A DNA stretch of 64,000 bases from Alviniconcha marisindica (Eukaryota > Mollusca > Gastropoda > Provannidae): positions 28,501 through 92,500 of the forward strand of contig JABMCL010000208.1 of the NCBI GenBank assembly GCA_018857735.1, written 5' to 3'. The notes beneath the pieces are model-generated. The model was given only the letters and a program-made list of their open reading frames with translations. It made no database searches and had not been told where the DNA came from. The number at the start of each line of letters is the position of its first letter. The stretch's first letter is position 1. Of the stretch, positions 1 through 45,200 are shown piece by piece. Made by a program: the position numbers and the translations under genes.

Positions 1-48
1 TGAAACAAATGCTAGTCCTAAAAGATCCTTTGTTGGTGGTGTTTTATG

Positions 49-53
<5 letters not shown>

Positions 54-88
<35 letters not shown>

Positions 89-120
89 CAGACAGACAGA
101 CAGACCAACAGACACAGACA
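54..120. repeat. (GA)n and GACA microsatellite
   Basis: A run of GA dinucleotides passes into GACA tetranucleotides and then degenerate purine-rich DNA to about 290. It lies in the intron after the first exon of MAM domain 10. Confidence 0.9.
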
Positions 121-326
121 GGCAGACGGATGGACAGAGACAGACAGGGACAGACAAACAAAGCCAGAGAGACAGAGGCAGAGAGCAAAACAGAAAAAAG
201 AAAGAAAAAAGGTCAGAGAGTGACAAAACTGACAGACAAGGCATGGAGGCAGAAAGAGACACAGAGATGATAATGAAGATTTAGAAGAAGAAGATGACGA
301 TGACGATGATGGAGAAGAACACTGAC

Positions 327-32293
<31,967 letters not shown>

Positions 32294-33566
32294 GGGAAGC
32301 TGCGAAGTGTTACACAACACTCTCCCTGTGGCGTGATCCTTCCCAGACAATGCCCAGTGCAGGATGTATGGCAGACCGGTATGCACTCCGGTCGTTGCAG
32401 GAGAAAGTGTCAAACTGTTGTTGTCCGCACCGTAGTAAGGCTTTATCTATGCTCATTATCAAACAGAAGGAATTTCGATGTCTGGAAAAATTACGAAATA
32501 TTTTGTAGTCCGGTGTTTTTGGTTAAAATGTTCTTGCTGATTATTATTATTTTTGTAAAAAAAATAATTGAGTGTGCTTGGGGTAGTTTGTTTTTTTTAA
32601 TCATCATCATCATCAACATTATTATTATTATTATATTTAATATTAAAAAACAAACAAACGAATACAGTGTCGTAAAGTGAAAGTGTTAATATTGTAACTG
32701 TTGCTGGTCGAGTTGTTTGCGGTGCTGCAATAGTTATTGTTTTTGCTAATAATGCCCACAGCAATGCCGGATTAATATAAATACCATGCAGTTCCAGCAG
32801 TCTTTCATATTATTTAATTTGCAGCTTTGGCCACATCGTGGGGTACTACGGACGCAGAATTCTAGGTCTCCTCTGCGTGTTGTTGTCTTGATAAATGTTG
32901 AATGGTGTTGTCTTTTTGGCTGTTATCGTTTTTTTGTTACTGTTTTTATGTACTTTTTCAGTATGTGCGAGTAGGATGCTGCAATTTCCCGTAATAGGAT
33001 GAATAAAGTATCCTGTAAGAACCTGGCGTTTGACTGAGCATTCAGTATTAAAAATCAACTGGTCATGGTACACGCTGACGGCAGAGCACAAACATATATA
33101 CCGAAACACGACAATGGCCCAAATGAATAGTATCCAAAAAACTGATTAGGTCGTGTACGCGTTCGTCTTCTCAAACTGAAGCTCCAATCCTTGTGGCAAC
33201 CATACTGATAAACTAAATAACTATTATTTAGCCTACTGAACTGATCTCCCTTATCATCGTCTGTCTCTCTCTCTTTCTCTCAGTCGATCGCTACCTTGTT
33301 TGAGATCTTCATCGCCGCCGCTTATCGCTGACCGGTCCTGGCACGCCTTCGCTCGGCCAAAGACAAGAGATACGCCAGCAGCACTTGATACAGTGATAGG
33401 CAATTAGGCAACACCACCGGGTTACTGAAGGGTACCCGGCATGATACTTGATAGTACTGTATCAGCGTGAATGCGGTATGGTTTATCCGAACAATCTTCT
33501 TCCGTTTTTTTCCACGCCGGCTGAGCAGAAACGCACAATCACGGCGGGGGGTGGGGTGGGGGGAGA

Positions 33567-33588
33567 CACACACACACACACACCTGTC

Positions 33589-33657
<69 letters not shown>

Positions 33658-33658
33658 G

Positions 33659-33726
<68 letters not shown>

Positions 33727-33772
33727 GTCACACAGACACAGACACAGACACACACACACACACACACACACG
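33567..33772. repeat. (CA)n microsatellite with CACCTGTCA interruptions
   Basis: CA runs separated by CACCTGTCA at three regular points (about 33582, 33653, 33723). The repeated interruption implies duplication of blocks of the microsatellite. Confidence 0.97.
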
Positions 33773-33804
33773 GCCGTGGCACGGCCAGACAAGACTGACA
33801 CAAA

Positions 33805-34600
33805 CCGTGACATGCTTTTCAGCACAGGAAAATCACGTGAACAATTATAACTTGTATTTTGCAGCACAAGACTAGCAGTAACTAAACACTACTGACTATG
33901 ATACATGACTGCACTTTGCAGCACAGGTAAAACAAACACCGTGCTTAACTAAGCTGACTTGTACATTGCAGCACAAGACTGTCAACTGCCCATGCATCAG
34001 TGCCTGTACTTTGCAGCACAAAGTCAAATAATCTAACGCTTGCATTTTTCAGCACAATGAGTCACTAACTGACTCAAATAACTAAAGCTTTGTGAGCCGG
34101 CCTTGGCCTTTCGGTAAGGCCGGTAAGCAGAAGGGCCTCAGCTCGATTCCGCTTCGGCTCTCGGCCTTTCTCTTCAAAAAGGTTGTGGTTTGTGGACACT
34201 GACTGTCTTGTGACTTTGTCTCTCACAATTAATGAAACATTAAAATGGCTTTCATCGCTGCCCACCTTAATGGAAGAGCGGGGTCATTCTGGTGGTGACA
34301 GTGTCACTGTAGGGGATAGGGCGGTATACTAGTAATCCCCTCTTCTCCCACTGCCATAGTCCCCCCCCCCCCCCCCCCCCCGCGAGTCTCAGCCGGCCCC
34401 GGCCCATAATAAGCCTATGGTTTCTGTGGACGTAAAGCACCATGTTTACTAGTTTAGTAAAGCCTTAGGCCTACACTTTTGTCAGCACAAGTCAATAACT
34501 AAACTCTGAATAACCGTAAAGCTTGCACTTTTTCCGCAGTAGCGCGTCACTTACGCTAAAACACACTTTTCAGCATGTAAAGTCGGGGGTAGCGTGGACC
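33805..34600. repeat. Decayed tandem array, about 45-60-bp unit with TTGCAGCACA
   Basis: The phrase CTTTGCAGCACA or a near variant recurs near 33814, 33857, 33913, 33966, 34010, 34047, 34476 and 34568. AACTAAA-like spacers lie between copies. The SINE at 34092-34450 interrupts it. Unit lengths vary, so the array is old. Confidence 0.75.
34092..34450 (+). mobile_element. tRNA-derived SINE, family A
   Basis: Full-length copy with head GAGCCGGCCTTGGCC, core TTCTGGTGGTGACAGTG, an expanded poly(C) run, and tail ATAATAAGCCTATGGTTTC. It is inserted into the TTGCAGCACA array. Confidence 0.88.
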
Positions 34601-35279
34601 AGCACTCACTTTCAGTTTAGCACGGAGTCGCTGAATCTTCAGTCTTCTTCCGGCAACGGCGTTTCACGTCCACAAAAAACAGTTTTATTAGGGATGGGGA
34701 AAAGAGACTGGGAAAAGAGCCCGTAGTGCTCGACCCGCACCCCCCCCCCCCCCCCCCCCGCCCTCTCCCCGGTCAGTTTCTCAGTGTGGACGCAATTACC
34801 AAGTTGCTCCGACCCGTAAAAACCAAGACTCAGACCGTCAGCCACCGCCAGCGGCAACAATGTTAAGGAGGTGGGGGCCCTTAGAACGAACTTGTGTGCG
34901 CGGCGCCGCTAATTGCTGTTTCAACAGCTGTGCGGAACAAAATCACAAACTTGAGACAGTGTCCGAAAAGCAACTGTTGAGGAACAACTCAGCCAAGACA
35001 ATCCAGCTATGACTGAGACTCACTGAAACCAGCAGCTCCATCTCAGTCCTTGCTCTTGCTCTCTCCTGGGCCCTGGAAGGCACTGAAACTTCTTTCTTCT
35101 TTTAATTCGGACTGGAGCAAAGGGGTAGGGCAAAAATCAAGGCCCATTAGCTCGAGCTAGCTTACACAGCTTTCTCGCCACAGGGAGCAATCTTTCTCTA
35201 GACTATCACCTAGGCCTATGGGGTGACTGCATGTTCAAGGGAGATCACTGTAATGTAGAGAGACAGAGCAAGTGCAAGC

Positions 35280-37161
35280 ATGGTGATGGTAGCGGCGTTT
35301 TACAATTATTTGGGCAAATCTGCCGAATATTTCGCCATTATTGGCGCCATAACCACTGCCTTCTTTGCATTTAGGGCCACTTCCTCAATCCTAAATGGGC
35401 TTTTCTCGTATTTTCTTTCCGGAATGCTTGGTTTGTCGCTGAACTTGAAAAACGCCGGGTCATGGGCAGGTAACGACTTTCGTGTGCTGTCTTCTGTATT
35501 TTCCGTTTAGCGACGAACTTGATCTTTGTGAAGACTGTGTCACTGTACGGAGTGTAGTGGGAGAAAAAAGGGTGTGGTGACCAGTGTTTATGCGCATTTG
35601 GACAGTCCGGACTGGAAGAACTCGGGGGTGGGAGTTAGGCCACACCTGGGGCAGGCTGTTTCAGTCGACACTGGTGTGCGGAAAGTAGAACTGCATTTAT
35701 CACAGTATCACTATCAGAAAAGGTTTTCTTCGCCAGTTGATACATGAATGTTCGTTTGTTACTTGCGTTTGGCCTTCCATTGCAGCAAAACAGCACATGC
35801 ATGTACGCATATTTTATATTACATGACATTAATAAATTGATTAATTTGAATGCAGTAGTGCACAGTCAGTCATGTCGCCAGTTTTCTGGACCAGCTTTAT
35901 AAGCTATAGGCATTTGTGGTATTTTATTGCCTGTAGATACAAATATGTTTTACTTCAAAACTTATCGAAACTTCTTCAAGTTTGGTAATTGGTGGCTAAT
36001 AGAAAAAGAGAAAAAAATTCTAACTTCATAAGCAGTAAACAGAAAATGAAGAATTGGGCCAGTACCAAGATTGTAGTGCCTGACATTTGACCAAATTTCA
36101 GGAATGTAAAAAACAACAACATTTTTATATAATAAATATGAATAAAAACAACTGTGACACTGACACAGTAAACTGAAGTATACTGAAATGTTAACAGCCA
36201 TGTGAGCTGGTTTGGCCTAGTGGTAAGGTGTTACGCAAGTAAGCAGAGGGACCTCAGTTTGAATCTGCTTCAGCGCTCTTCTTTCTCTTCAAAAGTTGTG
36301 GTCTGTAGACATTGTCTTGTGACTGTCCATCACATTTAATAAATCATTTAATATGGCTCTCAGTCTCATTGCTGCCTATCTTATTCAGTTATTGCAGGAG
36401 TCATTCTGGTGGTGACACTGACACTGTGACAGTATAGCGATAGGTGTATGATGTATCTATATAATCTTGGGCTCTTCCCCCACCTCCATACCCACTTCCC
36501 CCCTTCTCCCCATCACTAATAAGCCTTATGGTTTCTGTGGACATTAAACGCCATGTTTACTTACAACAGCTATTTGAGTTAGTGGTTAAATATGGCTGAT
36601 TCATAATCATAATAATTAATAGGTATGGTTTACCTGATTTGTTATTAGGAATAGGACCGCAGTTCTTCGTGTTTTTCATCTTCTAATTCTATGTATAGTT
36701 CTAACCTAGTTCACACGGGACGTTGTGGGTTCAACACTGGAGTCTTGAGCAGGTTGTTTTGGCTTATTAAGTTGCTGAGCACTCTGTTGTTGTGTTAAGT
36801 TTTTAGTGAACTGGTTTCCAAGGCCTGGTGGTAAGATTTTAGACTGGTTAGCAGAAGCTTGAGAAGGACCTTGGTTCAGTTCTGCTTCAGCTCTCCTTTC
36901 CTTTCAAAGTTATGATTTGTGGACACTGTCTTGTGACTTTAGTGAGTAAAACATTAAAATGGCTCTCATCACTGACCATCTAAATGCAGAATCATTATGG
37001 TGGTGACAGTGTAGTGTTCGGTATTGTGTCCCTCTTCCACCACCTCCTGGGATCTCGGTCCCAGCCTGTACCTCTTTGGGGACAACTCAGCGTTTAAAAA
37101 CAAGTTTAACAAACCAACAAACAATGTTTTCTTAAACCTTATGACATCCATTAGATATATT

Positions 37162-37210
<49 letters not shown>

Positions 37211-38643
37211 CAAACATTTTCCTTTTTTTTTTTTTAAAGCATTTAAAAAAGTTGGTTGAGGAAAATTGCATTATAGATTTATAGTTATACTTTTATAGTA
37301 CTTGAAATTTGCCCAAATGTGGCTTGTTCAGCTTTGACTTGTGTCTTTCTGCTCATTAAGTCATAATTACTAAATTAGTAAATTAATTTGAAAACAATTG
37401 TCTCCATTTTTGTGTTTGTGTTTTAATAGAAGCAATGCATTGGACAGTTAGTAATGATGTTGATTAAAATGCTGTCTTCTGATAAAGTTATCTAAGAGGA
37501 TTGAGAAATGCATAACATTATGGGTGTATTCTGATAAGACTAACAGGTGACATGTTATTGTAATGTGATTCAAGGCATAGTTTATTAGTGCATTATAATT
37601 TATATACCATGTATGTAATGATATTTTGATTTGTTTACTCTCTCTTTTTTTCCCTTCTCTCTTCTCCAGTGGTGACTGGTTGCACTGATGGAATTGGCAA
37701 GGCTTATGCAGAACAGGCAAGTTCAACAAAACACAAAACGAATGCTACAGAATAATGTACTCAAAGAGTCAGACCCAGATTGCACAAATAATTAAGACTA
37801 AAAGAGATGGCAATTACTATCAACATTTACATTTAGACATTCAAGAGGATGGTCGCATGTTTAAATTATCCATCTCAGAGTAATTTTTCCACACTGCAAA
37901 GAGTTTTATAGGGGTGGATGCGTCTCGTGTTTACATGCATGCTTTGGCGCTAGGCTGCTTCTACAGTCATATTAGTGCCTGAACCTTTATGAGGGTGCTG
38001 ACCGCGTCGCTGGACAGCTGCACGGAGATAAAGAGTGCCCCTTCAGTGGTGTAACTAAATCTGGCAGAGTTTGGAGGAAGGTGTCGGAAAGCGATGCTTG
38101 GAGTGTGGGGAAGGGTGTGCAGTTCTACTCCCAGACCCAGGCACCTATTTCCTTTTTCCTTTTCTTTTTAAAGTGGAAGGTGTACTTTGAGCTGATTGAT
38201 CAGAAAGTCAAGTGCCAGGATCTTTAGCTGCATTTAATATCTATATTTTAATATTTATTTTAAGTCCAGTAAGTCTGCTCAAGAGTGGAGAACAACACTA
38301 TATAAAAGCGATCAAAAACAACATGTGTTCTGGGGCTGCATGTTTCATGTAGAAGTATCGCCCTGATATAACCACCCTGGTTGACTGGGCGTAAAACACC
38401 AATTTACTTACTTACTCATGTAGAAGTTCAGCATGCACTGAGCTAAATATATAGTCAGACAATTTGCAAACAGATGTATGCCTGTTAATTGTTATGTTTA
38501 CATTACAGACATGTGATTTGTATGCATGTACACGCTTGCATTTGTGCACATGATGCATACATTGGACACAAACTTACAGCCACTGACACAGTGACAGATA
38601 GATCATATGCACACACACATGCACACAAACATGCACACACACA

Positions 38644-38704
<61 letters not shown>

Positions 38705-39241
38705 CACACACACACACACCTCTCTCTCTCTCCTCTGTTGGTGATTGTCCACATATGGTAAGGGAGAGAAGAGGTTGACTGAAGTGTGGCTGAGTACAGA
38801 TCACATGATAACATGTTATCTAAGTTATCTCAGAAGTAAAGGTTATAACTTATATGGCACATGTATATTACTTGAAATAGGTGTGCACTTGCAGTGACAC
38901 TGATAAAGCACTAACTTTTAAAAGTGATTTCTCTAATGCATGTTCACAGCTTTTAATGTTTAATTGTCCAGAATAACTTGCAGATCTATTTAAAGGCTTC
39001 TGGTACTGCAGAAGTGTTGGTGACATTATCCATGAGCTAAGAAATAGAATGAGAAGAGAGAAAGAAAAAAAGAAACAAAATCCCGGCAGACCTACAGACA
39101 TCTTTTACACCATCAACAATGCAACAACAAACAAGCACTTGAGTGCACGTGTTTGCACACACTCACACACACATATGCATGCATGTACACATGCACATGC
39201 ACTCACACACACACATGAATGTTTGCACGCACGCACACATG

Positions 39242-39284
<43 letters not shown>

Positions 39285-42200
39285 CAACAACAACAACAAC
39301 AGAACAAAACAACAACAGCATCACACATACACACATATATCAAAAAGAACAGAAAACAGAACAGAAAAAAAAAGAACCATAACACGCACTTGTAACTGAT
39401 TAAGACAAGTAGACATTACAATGATTAAGCTGAAGCTTTGTAGTCTGAATACAGATTTTACTTAGGGTAATGTCACCAGCCGAACATTTGATCAGATACA
39501 AAATTCATTCAAAGCTGTCCATACCACATAGCAATCATGGACAGTGTTCCTTGCCTTACAACTTAATCATACATGACGGTGTGAACAGCACTTGACATAA
39601 TGTTTGGTACTGGAAACAGCAATGTACCTTTGTAGTTTACCCACCTCGAATTTCTTTAACCATACATGTACTATAAAGTATAATTGGTAAGCAGGAGGAT
39701 AAATTATGTGCAGTAAAAATTATGAGAAATGCAACCTCTCAAGAGAGAGAAATGCAGTACCCTAGCAGATCAGATTTATGTAAACATCCCTAAACAGGCA
39801 TCAATTAAAAGAAAGAAAAAGAAGACGACAACAAAACAAAACAACAGCAAGCAAATAGGAAGATTTTTCAAAACTTGAAGAAAAAACAAAAATGAAAAAG
39901 GCTATTTACCTTCAGAATGTTTGGGTGTTTCTGTTGTCATGTTTAGTTGATTGTTTTATATATTATTCAGTAAGAGGCCATGCTATATTTGGACTGGTGC
40001 ATTCATTATTGTAAAAGCTTTGTTTCTATATTTATTGACCAAGTTAAGTTTATCTTGCTGGAGTATTGATGTTGTGGTCAGCAGCTTTTATACATGTACA
40101 GTATCCATTCTCTTTGTGTTTTCTTTGTTCATTAAATGGTGCACATTTGGTGAAACGTGTTTTTTCAGTTTTACCACATTGTGTAGTGTAATTTGTAAAT
40201 TATGAAAAAATGGTAGCAAACTTGTTGGCACTGAATGATAAGTATTTTTTCTTTTCTTTACAGCTTGCCAAGCGAGGGTTGAACGTCGTCCTGATTAGTC
40301 GGACTCGGTCAAAGTTGGAAGATCTGGCAAAGGATATTGGTTAGTATGTTTCTCTCATCTTTGACTAGTGTAAGAAGTTCCAAGCTTCTTATCCATAATA
40401 AAAATAAATAAATAAAATAAGCAGATGAAGAAGAAGATAGACATGCTTCTGAAATAGTAAAACTAGAAGTGAAATGTTTTCTTGGAATGTTTATTGAACA
40501 GGTTTGATGTGACTCATGATCCAGAAGGCCAACTTCTCTACATCATCAGATGATAAAGTTTTTTTTTTGTATTGTGCTGTGTTGTATTGTAAACTGCAAA
40601 TAGTAGGGTGGCAGTTTGCACAATAAGCAATACCTCATGCTGTCAGTAGGTTTCAAAACTTCCTGAGCTACAGTGCTTGGGACTCATTATTCATCAGCAA
40701 CAGTACATGTCATGTGTTCAAACTGTGTGTGTGCATGCATGCATGCGTGTGTGCGCACGTGTGTGTGTGTGTGTTTTGTGTGGATATGTTTGTGTTTGTA
40801 TGCTTGTATATGGTTTAGGTGGGGTGGCTGTAATTAGTCATATTCTTATAATGCCTAGTCAGCTTTGGAGGTCATATTAGGGTGATGGGTTAGGGGGAGA
40901 GTACATTATGCATATTATAATGTCTGCATGTGAACATGTGAAAGCAGTTTTTTTGTTCTTCAACTAGATGCTAACTTTCTATTCTTGTGCATTCAGGTTC
41001 ATGTGTACTAAAATTACTATGAGTTTGAAAATGTGAATGGCTATAAGTTTGAAACCACAAGTAAAATGTGTACTTTTCATATTGTCTGTTTTCAGAAAAT
41101 CGCTTCAAGGTACAGACAAAAGTGATTGCTGTTGACTTCACCCGTGCTGACATCTATGACACCATTGGCAAGGAGCTGGATGGGCTGGAAATTGGAACTC
41201 TGGGTAAGTTTTGAGATGCAGAACATAAGTATTTAATTAAAAAGGATATGTTGAATTCTAACTGACTAATCACATTGACAATACTGACATATTTAATAGA
41301 AATCAACAGGTGTAGAGTCCAGTCAGTCCAGTAATGGCACAATCTAGTCAGGTGAGTCCTTTAATCAGTCCACTGTAGATCTATATCGATAAAATGTATT
41401 TTCATAAGCATTGGCTGCCAGTTTCAGAGCGGAATGGGATGCTGGCAGCAGAAGAGGGTGTGGATGGAACATTATTCTATATGCATTAAAGGGGAACCCA
41501 GGTACAGTGGGGACCCATCACTGGTCCTGTCAAATGGCTGGGAATAAAAAGTAAACTCGCAACAGTTTTTCTGTTGATTTGTGGTTTAATTTGTTAAATA
41601 TTTACTTTGGATTTTTTTCCTGAAGACAGGCATGAGTACCACCATTTTGTAAAATGATGTCGTTAGCCAACTTGTGTCTTTGCTTGGGGTTTTCTTTAGG
41701 AAGAGCAGGACATGGTAAGATCATAATTATGGGACAGAAGCAAATTAGGAGATTATATATAAAAGCTGTACCCTCAGCATCCTGGATGCATCAGTGCCTG
41801 TGTATGAGTATTGCAGAGTCAGTTCCACAACAGCAGAAAAATTGAACTAGAAATAGAACTTGAGACTATTTAATGAAGGTAGCTGTTTTATAAGTATACA
41901 AATATATATATATATATGTGTGTGTGTGTGCCCTTTTTATTGACTGCACCTTTTTCTGGCATACATGCTAGCATCATATCAAAAGAAAGTGTTTTGATTT
42001 TCAGTGAACAATGTGGGCATGTCATACAACCACCCAGAATTCTTTGGTGAGCTGGACAATCCAGAAAAGGTAACTTTGCCCCCAAATAGCTTGTAAGTTT
42101 CAAAACCTGATTTGTTTGGGTGACTTCAGTCAGTTTCCTGTTCCTTGCTATAGTCATAATAAAGACAGGGACTCGAGTCCCAGGAGGTGAGGGGAGAGGG

Positions 42201-45200
42201 ACCCTACACTTGATTCTGCACTGTCACCACCAGGGTGATGTCTGCACTGAGATTGAGAACACTGGGAGCTGTTCTGTGAATTGTGGAGGACAATTGTGTA
42301 CTCACACAGCAGGAAGTGTCAGTTAACCACAGCTCATGAAGAATGGTAAACCAGAGCCAAGATTCGAACCCACATCCAACAGATTTGTCAGCTTGCAACC
42401 AGGTTAGCACCGCACGCTTGGCCAGACTGGTTTGCAGTTTATTTGTACTCTCAGGCAGTGTGTATATTGGACTTAGACTCGCAGAGGATTTCTCATTTCA
42501 GGTCCACGAATGTTGTTGATCTTAATGGCTATGCAGCACAGAGAGGACACATGTATGTAGATTTAAACTGGGAAATAGGTGTATAGCTTGCGTACCGTAA
42601 CTTAAATTGGGCAGCAGATGTTTGATATGTACTCTGCTTCTCAGCGACACTCTACAGGCACCTCTCTGCTGTGCAAAAATGACTGCAAAGGGATCAGAGT
42701 GTAATACTTGTCATTGTAGCCACTTACCCTGTCCTCCACTGGTCCTCAGAGAATTATTTACAAGTTGTGTGCCCAGCCAGGTCTTCCATAAAACAAAAAC
42801 ACCCCCCCCCCCCCCCACCCACCCATTTTGCCAAACTAAAGCCATAAAAGTAAAACCTGCTAATTTACTTTAATGGTTTAGTAATTTTAATAATGGCTTG
42901 ATGAGCAGTTAACTGTTAATTAGTAACAAATAAATGAATGCCTTTATGCCTTTGCAGAACATTAAATTCAGAGTGTTCATCAGGGTATGAGTAATGAGTT
43001 AGCAATAATAATGAACATAGAAATATTATAAAGAAAGAAATGGTAATGAAGAGAGGGAAGATCCCCCCCCCCCCCCCCCAAGAACTGAAAAAGATAAAAC
43101 TGAAGTCAAACTGACTGAAACGGTGGAAGTAAAATGCTTACAAATTATAAAAATCCAGAAATGCTTTATGAGTAACTTCAACCATATCTGACTTTTTCTT
43201 CATTTCTTTCCAGGTGATCATTGATATCATTAACTGCAACAGCACTTCTGTTGCCATGGTAAGTACATGCTTTGTCCAAGAAATTGAGAAAACTTGTATT
43301 AATTTGACTAATGACATAGACAATCTTTATGAGGCAATTTTTTCTTGTGTTTGTATTTTGTAGATTAACGCTTGATTTGCATACCACGTTGAAAGCTTGT
43401 TTGGGACAAAGGGGAGTATAAATAACAATGTAAGATTCCAAGAAGAGTGATATGCTGGAACCCTGGGCAGCAAGAGAGAGGGGAAACCAAAGGACATGTG
43501 AACAAGGCCAGGGAAACAGGAGATAAAAGATTCTGATAAAGCTGGGGCCAGTGCCAAAGGCTGCAGTGGATGGGCACTGTTAGCATTCTGTGATAAAGCT
43601 GGGGCCAGTGCCGAAGGCTGTGGTGGATGGGCACCGTAGCATTCTTTGGCAAAGCTGGGGCCAGTGCCAAAGGCCGCAATGGATGGGCACCGTTAGCATT
43701 CTGTGATAAAGTTGGGTCCAGTGCCGAAGGCTGCAGTGGATGGTCACCGTTAGCATTCTGTAATAAATCTGGGTCCAGTGCCGAAGGCTGCAGTGGATGG
43801 GCACCGTTAGCATTCTGTGATAAAGCTGGGGCCAGTGCCAAAGGCTGCAGTGGATGGGCACCGTTAGCATTCTGTGATAAAGCTGGGGCCAGTGCTGAAG
43901 GCTGCAGCGGATGGGCACCATTAGGATTCTGTGTTAAACCTTGGTCCAGTGCTGAAGGCTGAATCAATGGATGGACACCATCAGCATTCCTTGGTGTCAG
44001 ATCTTGTGCATGAACCCCGCCTCCTCCCCTGCAGGGGACTGAGTAAGGTTAAGCAGACAAGTGAACAGAAAGGTATGTAATGTAAAGATGTTGACTTTAA
44101 GTCAAGTTAAGCGAACATTGTGGACCTACGGTCATTTTTCATGGTGCAGATGACGAGTCTGGTTCTCCCAGGCATGGTGGCCAGGAAGAAAGGAGTGATA
44201 CTGAACATCGCCTCTGCTGCTGGAAAAAGTCCTGTGCCATTGCTGACCCTCTACTCTGCCACCAAGGTAGAGCTGACAGTTTCTGCTGGCTCCTGCTACT
44301 GTTGGACCTACCTGTATAAATAAGTGATTATTCTAGGTATAGTCTAAGAAAGCAAAGGGTCGGGGGATTTGTGTGGGTGCTTCCCCTGGTGTCCCATGAT
44401 ACTGACATTGGTGTGTGTCCTAGACACCTTTATATCCAAACTGAAATCCTACCTTTTCACCATCCATTTCACTGAATAGCATCCCGCCAATTTCTGTATA
44501 TCATCTTCCTGTGACTGCTCTGTATGTGTGTGCATGTGTGTGTGTGTGCATGCATACACAAGTACATACGATGTGTATGTGTGTGTTAGTATCATTATAT
44601 AACTGTATATATATTATTTATGGGCATGCATGAGTGTTTTTTATGTTAGTATTAAATAGTATTATGTGAGGCTTACTGTATTATGTATTTGTGCCATATA
44701 TAAATACCATTTGACTGATTGATTTTTGTTCTTGGTGTGGGTTTTCACAGTACAACATGTAATATGGAGGTGATTTTGCTGTTGCAGAGCTTTGTTTACT
44801 TCTTCAGCCAGGCCCTGCAACAGGAGTATGGGCCGAAGGGGATCACTGTACAGGTAGGCATCATCAGTTGTCATCACCATACAGGTAGGCATCATCATTT
44901 GTCAGCTGCATCCATCATTTATTGCACTGTAAAAACTGAAGGGGATCACAGTACAGGTAGGCATCATCAGTTGTCATCATCGTACAGGGAGGCATCATCA
45001 GTTGTCAGCTGCATCCATCATTTATTGCACTGTAAAAACTGAAGGGGATCATAGTACAGGTAGGCATCATCAGTTGTCATCACAGTACAAGTAGGCATCA
45101 TCAGTTGTCATCACAGTACAGGTGGGCATCATCAGTTGCCAGCTTCATCCAACATTTATTTCACTGTAAAAACTGAAGCGGATCACAGCACAAGTAGGCA

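Larger units (their letters stand above)
32294..35279. other. Divergent intergenic region between the multi-MAM gene and HSD17B12
   Basis: About 3 kb between two start codons facing away from each other. It must hold both promoters, but I see no convincing TATA box or initiator at either end. Contents: unremarkable AT-rich DNA to 33300, CA repeats (33567-33772), a decayed array (33805-34600) broken by a SINE, poly(C) runs at 34364 and 34741, and about 400 bases of moderately GC-rich DNA before the HSD17B12 ATG. Confidence 0.6.
37800..40200. other. HSD17B12 intron 2 DNA: repeats only
   Basis: Contains a SINE tail (38357-38416), a CA/CT microsatellite block (38630-38735), a CA/CAA block (39150-39300) and AT-rich DNA. 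No additional exon was seen. Confidence 0.5.
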
